NCBI GenBank assembly: GCA_022822375.1
Contig: JAJEBU010000092.1
Location: 1-56,431 of the forward strand
DNA from: Dehalococcoidia bacterium
Lineage (GTDB): Bacteria > Chloroflexota > Dehalococcoidia > Bin125
Direction of reading: 5' to 3'
Length of the DNA stretch: 56,431 nt
Part shown: positions 8,126-15,930 of the stretch, in pieces
How positions within the stretch are numbered: position 1 is the stretch's first letter
Layout of the letters: every line of letters starts with the position of its first letter
Notes under the pieces: model-generated
The model's database searches: none
What the model saw: the letters and a program-made list of their open reading frames with translations, nothing else
Told to the model about the DNA's origin: nothing
Program-made: the position numbers and the translations under genes

Positions 8126-9658
8126 ATGCCTCCGATCGTGACGACTTCATTGGGCAAGCTGCAAGGCGACACGGACAATGACTGCGTCGTCTTTCGCGGC
8201 GTGCCGTTCGCCCAGCCGCCCGTTGGATCGTTGCGCTGGCGACCGCCCGAGCCGGTCGAGCCGTGGAGCGGCATCCGCGACGCGACGACCTTTTCCGCGT
8301 CGGCGATGCAGCGGCAGCTGCCCGGCGATGTCGGCGACTTGATTGGCATCCCCGCGCAGACGCAGTCGGAGGATTGCCTCTACCTGAACATCTGGACGCC
8401 GGCCTGCGATGACCGACGGCGACCGGTGATGGTCTGGATTCACGGGGGCGGTAACACAGTGGGATCGGGCACGCAGCCGCGCATTGACGGGCGCCGACTC
8501 GCCATGACGGGCGATGTCGTGGTGGTCACGCTGAACTATCGGCTGGGCGTCTTTGGTTGGCTGCACGCGCCGATCCTGGGCGCGTACGGGAACGAGGGAT
8601 TGCTCGATCAGACCGCCGCGCTGTTTTGGGTCCGCCGCGAGATTGCCGCGTTCGGCGGCGATCCCCAGAACGTGACGGTGTTCGGACAGTCTGCCGGCGG
8701 CTTCGACATTGCCCACTTGATGGCGATGCCAGCCGCGACGGGCGCGTTCGACAAGGCGATTCCCATGTCGGGCTCGCTGATCGAGACGATCACGAAGGTC
8801 GATGCGCGCGCCGTCGCTGAGAAGTTCCTCTTGAGATTTGGCGGTTGGGACGATCCCGAGCGGATGCGGGCCGTCGGCGCAGACGACTTGCTGGATTATC
8901 AGGTCGAGCTCAGCGGCGGCGGGCTCGGCGGGGCGCGATTCGGCCCGGTCGCCGACGGCTATGCGCTCGGGCTCGACGCCGAGGCGCGGATTGGCGCCGG
9001 CATCCAAACCAACGGCATGCCAATGCTGATCGGGCACACCAAGGACGAGTTCAACCTGTTCACGGTCACCCGCGCGGGCGCCGAGAACATGTCCGAGAAC
9101 GACCTCTTGGCAGCGGCGACCGCGCCGTTCGGCGGCATGCGCGCCGCTGAGGGCGTTGACTGCTACCAACGCGCTCGCGACGCGCGCGCTGAGCCGACCG
9201 ACAACCTGGCCGTCTGGAACGCGATCATGACTGATTCGATGTTCCGCATTCCCGCGATCAGGACGGCTGAGGCTCAGGCGCGGCACACGCCCGACGTCTG
9301 GAGCTACCGCTTCGACTACCCATCGCCGGCCTACGACGGCCGGTTGGGCAGCTGTCACTCGCTCGACATCCCGTTCATCTGGGGCACGTACGAGGCGGAG
9401 AACATGAAGCGCTTCTGCGGGGACGCATCGCCCGAGCTGGAGGCGCTGTCGGAGACGATGATGCAGACCTATCTGGCCTTCGCGAGAACGGGCAATCCGA
9501 ACAACGCGCGACTGCCCGAATGGCCTGTCTACGACGTCGCCGATCGCGCTGTGATGACGCTGAATCACGACTGCGAAGTCGTGCAGTCGCCGGGCGAAGA
9601 GGAGCGGGCGTTCTGGGCGTCGCTGGCGCCGCGTGAGCTCGCACGCGTCGGCGGGTAG
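8126..9658 (+). CDS. Type B carboxylesterase
   Basis: Alpha/beta hydrolase of 510 residues, like para-nitrobenzyl esterases. Visible signatures are FRGVPFAQPPVGSLRW (23-38), SEDCLYLNIWTP (81-92), the oxyanion motif IHGGG (105-109) and the nucleophile elbow FGQSAGG with Ser189. The family norm is GESAGG; here Gln replaces Glu before the serine. SCHSLDIPFIWG supplies the catalytic His. No signal peptide is seen, so it acts in the cytoplasm. Likely role: hydrolysis of organic esters. It is in a plus-strand run with the carbonic anhydrase and an LLM oxidoreductase. Confidence 0.92.
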   Translation: MPPIVTTSLGKLQGDTDNDCVVFRGVPFAQPPVGSLRWRPPEPVEPWSGIRDATTFSASAMQRQLPGDVGDLIGIPAQTQSEDCLYLNIWTPACDDRRRPVMVWIHGGGNTVGSGTQPRIDGRRLAMTGDVVVVTLNYRLGVFGWLHAPILGAYGNEGLLDQTAALFWVRREIAAFGGDPQNVTVFGQSAGGFDIAHLMAMPAATGAFDKAIPMSGSLIETITKVDARAVAEKFLLRFGGWDDPERMRAVGADDLLDYQVELSGGGLGGARFGPVADGYALGLDAEARIGAGIQTNGMPMLIGHTKDEFNLFTVTRAGAENMSENDLLAAATAPFGGMRAAEGVDCYQRARDARAEPTDNLAVWNAIMTDSMFRIPAIRTAEAQARHTPDVWSYRFDYPSPAYDGRLGSCHSLDIPFIWGTYEAENMKRFCGDASPELEALSETMMQTYLAFARTGNPNNARLPEWPVYDVADRAVMTLNHDCEVVQSPGEEERAFWASLAPRELARVGG

Positions 9659-9707
9659 AATCTGAGCAAGTCGTTCCCGAAAGACACAGCGGAGAGGTGA
9701 ACTCACC

Positions 9708-10805
9708 ATGAGAATCGAAACAGGCTTCGGCGGTGGTTGGCTGGGCGGCATTCCCGAGCAAGTCAAGGCGCTTGAGGCGCGCGGCTTTGACTCCATCGTC
9801 GTGCCTGAGACCAAGCACAACTCGCTCTTCCAGATGATGATGGCGGCTGAGCACACCGAGCGCGTGGAGATTTCCTCGTCCGTGACAATTGCCTTCCCGC
9901 GCACGCCGATGATCATGGCTCAGGCCGCGTGGGACATGCAGGAACTGTCCAAGGGCCGGATCAACCTCGGGCTCGGCTCGCAGGTCAAGGGTCACAACGT
10001 CCGACGCTTCGGCGGCACCTGGGCGCCGCCGGCCAAGCGGATGGAGGACTACATCAACATGATGCGCGCCGTCTGGCACTCGTGGCAGACTGGCGAGCGG
10101 CCCGAGTTCATCTCGGATAACTACACCTACACGCTGATGACGCCGATGTTCGATCCGGGTCCGATCGACTACGACCCGCCCAAGGTCTCGCTGGCCAACG
10201 TGGGGCCGCTGATGGCGCAAACTGCCGGCGCCTGCGCCGACGGCCTGCGTCCGCACGGCTTCATGACCCACAAGGTGATGATGGAGACGGTGATTCCGAA
10301 CGTCGAGAAGGGCGCGCTGCGAGCTGGCCGAACGCTCGACGACATTGACATCTCGGTGGGCGGATTCATGGCTTTCGGCGAGACGGAGTCCGAGGTCGAG
10401 CAATCGATCGACGGCTTGCGCCGGGCGATCTCGTTCTACGGTTCGACACGCTCCTACCATGGCATCTTCCGCGCGCACGGGATGGAATCGTTGGGGATGC
10501 AGCTGCACGAGCTGTCGCTGAAGGGCGAGTGGGACAAGATGCACGAGGCGGTCAACTTCGAGGTCGCCGCGGAGATGGCGCACGCCACCACCTGGGACGA
10601 CCTGCCCAAGTACGTCCGCAGCAACCTCGAGTACGCCAGCCGCATCTCGCTCGGTCAGTACGTGCGCGAGGAGGCGGCCGGGCGCTCGGGCTTCGGCTAT
10701 CCGGGCTCGCGGGACGCCTCAGGTCCAGCGCCGCTGACGGAGGAGCGCCTCGACTGGCTGATGGGCGAGCTGCGTCCATTGGGGGCGACTCCAGTGGTGG
10801 ATTAG
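9708..10805 (+). CDS. LLM-class flavin-dependent oxidoreductase
   Basis: Luciferase-like (bacterial luciferase/F420-dependent) TIM-barrel protein of 365 residues. The N-terminal MRIETGFGGGWLGGIPEQVKALEARGFD and the strand ISSSVTIAFPRTPMIMAQAAWDMQELSKGR are characteristic, as is LGLGSQVKGHNVRRFGGTW. It probably uses F420 or FMN to oxidise or mono-oxygenate a small organic substrate, which cannot be named. GGAGAGGTG precedes the ATG. The gene follows the esterase by 49 bp. Its stop codon overlaps the stop of the convergent ATPase gene (10802-10805). Confidence 0.88.
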   Translation: MRIETGFGGGWLGGIPEQVKALEARGFDSIVVPETKHNSLFQMMMAAEHTERVEISSSVTIAFPRTPMIMAQAAWDMQELSKGRINLGLGSQVKGHNVRRFGGTWAPPAKRMEDYINMMRAVWHSWQTGERPEFISDNYTYTLMTPMFDPGPIDYDPPKVSLANVGPLMAQTAGACADGLRPHGFMTHKVMMETVIPNVEKGALRAGRTLDDIDISVGGFMAFGETESEVEQSIDGLRRAISFYGSTRSYHGIFRAHGMESLGMQLHELSLKGEWDKMHEAVNFEVAAEMAHATTWDDLPKYVRSNLEYASRISLGQYVREEAAGRSGFGYPGSRDASGPAPLTEERLDWLMGELRPLGATPVVD

Positions 10806-12526
10806 CGCCGCTCAGCGCTGCGCTTGGCGATCTGTCGCATCAACTCCTTCGTCAGCTCGGCCACGAGGCGGTCTGACGAGGGAGTTGTTCTCTTCAGCTC
10901 CGAGTAGCTGACTGTTCCCTGCAGCCCATCCAGTGGCTGGTCATCGAACGTCGCCACGCGAGTCACTGCAGTCTCACCGAACTCCCACAAGACGTCGAAC
11001 GATACGGTGAATCCTTGTTGCCCTCGACCGTTGTAGCTTGACAGACGCCATCGCTCGCCGATCCTCAACTCACTCTTGCCAAGCTCGAATCCTCTGGTCG
11101 CGACTCGCTCGTCACGAATCTGTTGCCACACCTCTGGTCTGCCCATGCTGCCGCCAGCCGATTCCGATCCAGACGTCCGGACAATGCCGCTGGAAGAATG
11201 CCCCTGAAACAGCGCCTCGCCGATCGGTTCAACGATCTGGTGAATCGCCTCGATTGCCGGCTTGATCAGGCGCTCATACGCCACGTCCAAACGCTCCACG
11301 TCGTCTTGGACGGGGGATTCGCTCTGATACTCACGTACAAACTCATCGATCTCTGTTCCGACATCAAACGGGTCCAGCAACTCGGGTAGGGCGTCTACTG
11401 GAACCACCTCGACGCCGTGTCGAGTCTGTTTCGTGTCGCCTGCATACACGACGATCGAACGCTCAACCTCCGGGATGAGCTTGGCGACCCGCTGGATGGG
11501 GCCGAAGAAGTCGCTGTTGATCGAGGCGCCGGCCTTGATCTCGATCGCGGTGATCGCACCCCCTCTGCGATCGAACACGTCGCACTCGAGTCCGTTCCTG
11601 TCTCGAAAGAACGACAGGTCCGGTCGACCGCCTTTGTTCAGGTAGGACTTGATCAGCTCCGCGATCACCAGATTCTCGAACAGCGGACCGCGCAGCGGGT
11701 GTGTGGCGAGCTGCTCGGGCGCTTCAATGCCAAGCAGATAGCAAGCCAACCCCACGTCGTAAAAGTAGAGCTTCGGCGACTTGACCAGCCGTTTGCGGAT
11801 GTTCGACTGAAACGGCTGCAGCTGGAACGTAATGAACCTCGCTTCGAGGATCGTGAACCAGTCACGAGCGGTATTGTGGCGGATGCCGGCGTCGCTTGCG
11901 AGCGAACTGAGATTGAGCAGCTGTCCAATGCGACCCGCGCAGAGCCGCATGAACCGCCGAAACGAGCTCAGCTGGCGGACGTTGCCCAAGCGCCGCACGT
12001 CGCGCTCGACGTAGGTTTCCACATAGCCCGCCAGTGCTTCTGAAGGATCCAAGCGTTGATCGAGCAAGCGCGGATAGAAGCCGGAGAAGAGCATCTCGTT
12101 GACGTTGAGGGAAGCGTCAAAGCGTTGCCGCTCTGCGAACGAGCAGGGAAGCAGCTGCAGCATCGCGGTGCGACCAGCCAGCGACTGCGTGATCGACTCA
12201 GTGAGCTGAAACTGCTCGCTGCCGGTCAGCACGTACATGCTGTTCCGTCCGGCGTCATCGGCGATCACCTGCAGGTAGGACAGCAACGCGGGTACATGCT
12301 GCACCTCGTCGATGATGCCGCTGTCACCCAATGAAGCGATGAACCCGCGAGGATCCTCTTCGGCCGCCTGCCGCTGCCCTGGGTCTTCGAGATTGGCGTA
12401 GGCAAGCTCTGGAAACGCCGCGCGGCAGAGCGTCGTCTTTCCCGATTGACGAGGGCCCGTGACCGTGACGAACGGATACTGCTGGAATCGCTCTCGCAGA
12501 ACCGGAGTGATATCACGCTCGACCAT
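10802..12526 (-). CDS. AAA ATPase with DUF4143 and a long unknown C-terminal extension
   Basis: The N-terminus is an AAA_14-type ATPase: Walker A GPRQSGKTTL (24-33), Walker B GIIDEVQ (70-76), and LTGSEQFQL as a sensor segment. Residues about 185-345 match the DUF4143 nuclease-like domain, with ECDVFDRRGGAITAIEIKAG keeping a PD-(D/E)xK-like E...D...EIK pattern. Normal members end near residue 390. Here about 180 more residues follow: a helical stretch (EFVREYQSESPVQDDVERLD) and a beta-rich end with SELRIGERWRLSSY. I do not recognise that part. The function of the family is unclear; defence or mobile-element roles have been suggested. Base composition is less GC-rich than its neighbours, consistent with transfer. 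Confidence 0.85.
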   Translation of the reverse strand: MVERDITPVLRERFQQYPFVTVTGPRQSGKTTLCRAAFPELAYANLEDPGQRQAAEEDPRGFIASLGDSGIIDEVQHVPALLSYLQVIADDAGRNSMYVLTGSEQFQLTESITQSLAGRTAMLQLLPCSFAERQRFDASLNVNEMLFSGFYPRLLDQRLDPSEALAGYVETYVERDVRRLGNVRQLSSFRRFMRLCAGRIGQLLNLSSLASDAGIRHNTARDWFTILEARFITFQLQPFQSNIRKRLVKSPKLYFYDVGLACYLLGIEAPEQLATHPLRGPLFENLVIAELIKSYLNKGGRPDLSFFRDRNGLECDVFDRRGGAITAIEIKAGASINSDFFGPIQRVAKLIPEVERSIVVYAGDTKQTRHGVEVVPVDALPELLDPFDVGTEIDEFVREYQSESPVQDDVERLDVAYERLIKPAIEAIHQIVEPIGEALFQGHSSSGIVRTSGSESAGGSMGRPEVWQQIRDERVATRGFELGKSELRIGERWRLSSYNGRGQQGFTVSFDVLWEFGETAVTRVATFDDQPLDGLQGTVSYSELKRTTPSSDRLVAELTKELMRQIAKRSAERR

Positions 12527-12546
12527 GCTGATAGATTAGCACGATT

Positions 12547-12583
12547 CAAGGCTGATTGGCATTGCCACTGACAATCAGCCTTG
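12547..12583. repeat. 12-bp perfect inverted repeat upstream of the ATPase gene
   Basis: Arms 12547-12558 and 12572-12583 pair perfectly around a 13-base spacer, starting 20 bp upstream of the AAA/DUF4143 start and about 67 bp before the divergent gene. Position between divergent genes fits an operator or a transcript-end hairpin from upstream. The role is inferred; only the symmetry is seen. Confidence 0.7.
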
Positions 12584-12649
12584 CACGAGGCAGATGTATC
12601 ACTAGCGCTGCTGAGCTGCCGGTCTATCCTCCTCCCAGGGAGCGCGCAC

Positions 12650-13429
12650 ATGACTGACCCGTTTCAACTCCTCCTTGACGACCTGGCGGCTGAGCAGGCG
12701 TACCTGGATGCTCAGCTCGCGCCGCTGGATGATGCGGCGTTTGAGCTGGACACGCCTTGCCGCGGTTGGATGGTGCGCGATGTGATCGCGCATCTGGCTG
12801 AGGTTGACGACGGCGCAGCGCTCGTCGCCTCGGGCGCGGCGCAGGGACTGGGCGGCGGCGAGCGATCTGCGGATGGACTGCGCTCCGGCTTGCAGGACAG
12901 TTCGCGGCACCTGACCCGCGTGCAGCTCGTCGATTGGTGGCGCGCCGCGCGTGGACGCCTCCAAGATGCGCTGCGCCCGCTGGACGCCCGCGCCCGCTTG
13001 CCGTGGGCCGGTCCGCCGATGAGCGCCCGCTCGTTTGCCACGGCGCGGCTGATGGAGTGTTGGTCGCACGGGCTCGACGCCCTCGACGGCGCGGGGATTG
13101 AGCCGATTCACTCCGACCGATTGCAGCACATCGCACACTTGGGGTTCATCACGCGCGGCTTTGCCTATCAGACGCGCGGTCTGGAGCCGAACTCGGAACC
13201 GCTGCGCGTGCAGCTGACGATGCCTTCGGGAGCAGAGTGGACTCGCGGCGATGATGACGCGGCGAATGAGATTTCAGGCACCGCGGCCGACTTCTGCCGT
13301 GTCGTGACGCAGCGGATTCACTACACCGACACTGATCTCCGCTATCGCGGCGTCGCGGCGGAGGAGTTTCTGCAGCTGGCACAGGCGTTTGCGGGGCCAC
13401 CGGGCGAGGGTCGGGAGCCGCAGCGTTAG
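12650..13429 (+). CDS. DinB-like / TIGR03084-type metal-binding protein
   Basis: A 259-residue protein with the four-helix maleylpyruvate-isomerase-like N-terminal domain. Visible hallmarks are DDAAFELDTPCRGWMVRDVIAHLAEVD, where the WxxxDVIAHL His is a metal ligand, and a second region RLMECWSHGLDALDGAGIE giving the other His. Relatives depend on mycothiol or another thiol cofactor, but the actual reaction is unknown. The ATG at 12650 is preceded by GGGAG at a good distance; an upstream in-frame ATG at 12581 falls inside the inverted repeat and is less likely. It is a single plus-strand gene. Confidence 0.8.
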   Translation: MTDPFQLLLDDLAAEQAYLDAQLAPLDDAAFELDTPCRGWMVRDVIAHLAEVDDGAALVASGAAQGLGGGERSADGLRSGLQDSSRHLTRVQLVDWWRAARGRLQDALRPLDARARLPWAGPPMSARSFATARLMECWSHGLDALDGAGIEPIHSDRLQHIAHLGFITRGFAYQTRGLEPNSEPLRVQLTMPSGAEWTRGDDDAANEISGTAADFCRVVTQRIHYTDTDLRYRGVAAEEFLQLAQAFAGPPGEGREPQR

Positions 13430-13458
13430 CTCGGCAACACGATTGCCGCCGTTGATAC

Positions 13459-13488
13459 TTGACAACGATCTTCAAACAGTGCAAGAAT
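13459..13488 (+). promoter_or_regulatory. Sigma-70-type promoter with extended -10
   Basis: TTGACA at 13459-13464 matches the -35 consensus exactly. After 18 bases comes AAGAAT at 13483-13488 (4 of 6 to TATAAT), preceded by TGC, the extended -10 signature. Transcription would start near 13495, almost 200 bases before the next start codon. This is one of the clearest promoters in the window by eye. Confidence 0.65.
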
Positions 13489-13494
13489 AGACAC

Positions 13495-13691
13495 AGCATC
13501 AAGAGAGGGCGTACGCCCCGCCAACCTGCTCGCTCGGCAAGGTGGCTGTTCCGCTCGGAACGATGTGGCCGGAAGGCAACGAATGAGCATCGCGACTCTT
13601 CCCTTCACTGCCGACTCGATCTCTGCGCAGCGCTGTCTGTCGACGTGCCCCGGCGCGTCTGCCCTCCATTCACCCGAAGGAGGGTTTCGCT
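13495..13691 (+). other. ~200-nt structured leader or small RNA candidate
   Basis: No gene with family resemblance is seen between the promoter and the small ORF at 13692. The stretch holds a 12-bp palindrome at 13507-13518, a GTTCC-GCTC-GGAAC hairpin at 13548-13561, and an imperfect long stem involving 13520-13545. It ends in the strong ribosome-binding site AAGGAGGG. It could be a regulatory 5' leader or a separate small RNA. It does not match the SRP RNA, RNase P, tmRNA or c-di-GMP riboswitch cores that I know. Confidence 0.35.
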
Positions 13692-13889
13692 GTGTCCCAC
13701 ATCTACATCCCCGGTCCCGAGCCTGACACGGTCGCGATCTATCGCGTCAGTAGCTTGCATCCGCGCTACGTGCTCGTTGGCACCGTGCCCGCGTCTCAGC
13801 TGGGCGAGCCGCAGCAGGGTCCGGACCACAACCTGATCGCACAACAGCCAGCGGCCGTGACGCTCGAGCGCTCCACGCCGGCAAGTTGA
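13692..13889 (+). CDS. 65-residue protein of unknown function
   Basis: A small ORF starting GTG (VSHIYIPGPEPDTVAIYR after initiator Met). An excellent ribosome-binding site AAGGAGGG lies 8 bases upstream, which is the main argument that it is translated. The protein has no signal peptide, membrane segment or recognisable motif; it has beta-strand character (AIYRVSSLHPRYVLVGTV) and a Gln/Pro-rich tail. It is served by the promoter at 13459. No function can be given. Confidence 0.6.
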   Translation: MSHIYIPGPEPDTVAIYRVSSLHPRYVLVGTVPASQLGEPQQGPDHNLIAQQPAAVTLERSTPAS

Positions 13890-13932
13890 TCGATCGCGAC
13901 CTGGCACATCGCTCTGCAAGGGAGGAACAGAA

Positions 13933-14631
13933 ATGACATTCATGCACATGGGCGGACGAGGCAGGTTGATCCTATGCGGCCGCAGACCTTCTGGGACGTC
14001 TGGACACTGCTATCGGGGAAACGTGCAAAATGAGAGCGCACGATTCGTAACGCTCCGAGACATGCTGCAATCGGTGGAGGCCGACGCACTCACGCGAGTC
14101 AGCACTGACGAGCTCGACATCGCTCGACAGGCCCTATCGGGCCTCCCATCGGAGCTTGAGTTCCCTACGGGATGGTTCGAGCGCACGTTCAAAACTCAGG
14201 AAGCGGCGTCCGCCGTTGGGCGGGTGATTGAAGCGTCGCTCCTGAACGGTTGCTTACAAGGCTGGATCCTGCGCAGGGTGATCGACCGATCTTGCGCCAG
14301 CGACGAGCAGTTGATCAGCCTCAATGCCGACTCGCAGCTGGGTCAACGCCCGATTCAACAGCCGCCGAATCAGCGTGCCAGGCTCGGGGAGGGCATCGCC
14401 GCGAAAGTTGCACCGTGGCTCAACCTGTCGGAGTTTCTGCAGCAGGGTCGCGGCATCGGAAAGGCCTACCGGGTCCGATACCCAGAGGAGCAGCAAAGAT
14501 TCCGCAACTGCAGTTGCGCCCGTACGCCTGAACGGTACGAGTGGCGAAACAACGTACGGCGGATGGACCCCCTGGCACAACCGTTCTTCGGGCTGTACGA
14601 ACCGCCTGACAATGCCGACCCGCAGCCATGA
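13933..14631 (+). CDS. Unknown protein, 232 residues
   Basis: Not recognised. AGGGAGGA lies 6 bases before the ATG, so initiation here is likely. The first 30 residues are basic and low in family character (GGRGRLILCGRRPSG); from about residue 35 the protein becomes a normal mixed helical sequence with LRDMLQSVEADALTRVSTDELDIARQ. The C-terminal third is basic and Pro/Arg-rich with two Cys (NCSCART). No membrane segment is seen. It follows the 65-residue ORF by 43 bp and is probably in the same transcript. The reading frame could alternatively start later; gene reality is fairly likely, function unknown. Confidence 0.5.
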   Translation: MTFMHMGGRGRLILCGRRPSGTSGHCYRGNVQNESARFVTLRDMLQSVEADALTRVSTDELDIARQALSGLPSELEFPTGWFERTFKTQEAASAVGRVIEASLLNGCLQGWILRRVIDRSCASDEQLISLNADSQLGQRPIQQPPNQRARLGEGIAAKVAPWLNLSEFLQQGRGIGKAYRVRYPEEQQRFRNCSCARTPERYEWRNNVRRMDPLAQPFFGLYEPPDNADPQP

Positions 14632-14691
14632 CCGAACTGCGCACGTCCCGCCTGGGCAGTCGAGTCAGCGGCGCGCGTTACCCTGCGGGGC

Positions 14692-15930
14692 ATGTTGTCT
14701 CCCTACCGAGTGATTGACCTGACTGATGAACGTGGCGTCCTGGCCGGTCAGATGCTGGCCGACCTCGGCGCCGACGTCATCCAGGTCGAGCCGCCGAGCG
14801 GCTCTTCGGGGCGCGGCGTCGCGCCGTTCTTCGCCGACCGCCCTGGCGAGTCCATCTACTGGGCTGCCTACACGCGAGGCAAACGCGGGGTCACCTGCGA
14901 CCTCGAACAGCCGCGCGGACGCGACTTGCTGTTCCGACTGCTGGAGTCGGCGGACTTCTTGTTCGAGTCCTCGGACGTTGGACGTATGGCTGCGCTCGGC
15001 CTTGACGAGGAGTCCGTGCGCGAGCGATTCCCGCAACTGATCTACGTGTCCATCTCTGCCTTCGGCCAGACCGGGCCGAAGGCGCACTATGCAGGCTCGG
15101 ACCTGGCGATCTGGGCGGCGGGAACGCCGCTGCTGATGACGGGCGACGACGACCGAGCGCCGCTGCGGGTGTCCCAGCCCCAGGCGTGGGGCCACGCCGC
15201 TGCCGACGCTGCCGGCGGCGCGATGCTGGCCTTGCATGCTCGGCATCAGAGCGGTCGCGGGCAGCATGTGGACGTCTCGGCGCAGGTGTCGGCCGCGCAA
15301 TCGACGCTCGCGCAGGTGCTCGCGTACCAACTGGGCGCGTCGGAGCCGGAGCGCTTCGGCGGCGGGATCAAGGTGCGCGGTCAGGGCCTGCGCGGCACGG
15401 CTGATGTCGCTGACGGTTACATCGTCCTGCTCATGGCGCCGGGCCCGGCGGTCGGACACTTCGCCAACCACGCAGTTCGCTGGCTCGTCGATATCGGCGC
15501 GATCGACGCCGGCATGCTGGACGAGGACATGGTGACCTACGCCGACCGGCTCGCCGCCGGCCAGGCCAATCCCGAGCTGTTCCCGCGTCTGCAGGAGAAC
15601 ATGCGCGCAGCCGTCGCGTCCCGCACCAAGCAGGAGATGCTTGACATCTCGATTGCGTACGACCTGTTGCTCGTTCCGGTGCTCACCGTCGCCGACCTGG
15701 CGGAGAGCCCGCAGCTCGAACACCGCGGCTTCTGGCGGGACATCGAGCATGCGGACGGCCGGATCGTGACGTATCCGGGACCGCCGTTGCAGATCTTCGT
15801 CGGGGGCGAGCCATTCGGCTACAGCCATCGTCCGCCGCCGACGCTGGGGCAGCACAACGCAGAGATCTACGCAGAGATCGGCGTGGACGCGAACGAGCTC
15901 GAGCAGTTGAACGAGGCAGGCACGATATGA
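14692..15930 (+). CDS. CaiB/BaiF family CoA-transferase, first of a coupled pair
   Basis: Family III CoA-transferase of 412 residues, which moves CoA between carboxylic acids through an aspartyl-CoA anhydride. It shows the Rossmann-like start VIDLTDERGVLAGQMLADLGADVIQVEPP, and the segment YAGSDLAIWAAG with Asp137 at the expected catalytic position. The pattern GRGQHVDVSAQVS is the conserved CoA-binding region. Its stop overlaps the next start by ATGA, so the two CaiB/BaiF proteins are made together and may form a heteromer. Substrate unknown. Confidence 0.92.
   Translation: MLSPYRVIDLTDERGVLAGQMLADLGADVIQVEPPSGSSGRGVAPFFADRPGESIYWAAYTRGKRGVTCDLEQPRGRDLLFRLLESADFLFESSDVGRMAALGLDEESVRERFPQLIYVSISAFGQTGPKAHYAGSDLAIWAAGTPLLMTGDDDRAPLRVSQPQAWGHAAADAAGGAMLALHARHQSGRGQHVDVSAQVSAAQSTLAQVLAYQLGASEPERFGGGIKVRGQGLRGTADVADGYIVLLMAPGPAVGHFANHAVRWLVDIGAIDAGMLDEDMVTYADRLAAGQANPELFPRLQENMRAAVASRTKQEMLDISIAYDLLLVPVLTVADLAESPQLEHRGFWRDIEHADGRIVTYPGPPLQIFVGGEPFGYSHRPPPTLGQHNAEIYAEIGVDANELEQLNEAGTI

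Noticed and set aside
8147-9916. 589-codon minus-strand frame antisense to the carboxylesterase
   Set aside because: The plus-strand esterase has complete catalytic motifs; the antisense frame has none and is rich in Arg/Val/Asp.
13520-13610. Possible SRP (4.5S) RNA because of a GGCCGGAAGG stretch
   Set aside because: The conserved asymmetric-loop partners (GGTCAGG and AGCAGCC) are not present in the right order.
13459-13836. 125-codon plus-strand frame starting inside the promoter
   Set aside because: It begins on the -35 box and has no family resemblance; the 65-residue frame with AAGGAGGG is better supported.
14665-15855. 396-codon minus-strand frame antisense to the first CaiB/BaiF gene
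   Set aside because: No motif, no ribosome-binding site; the sense strand gene is clear.
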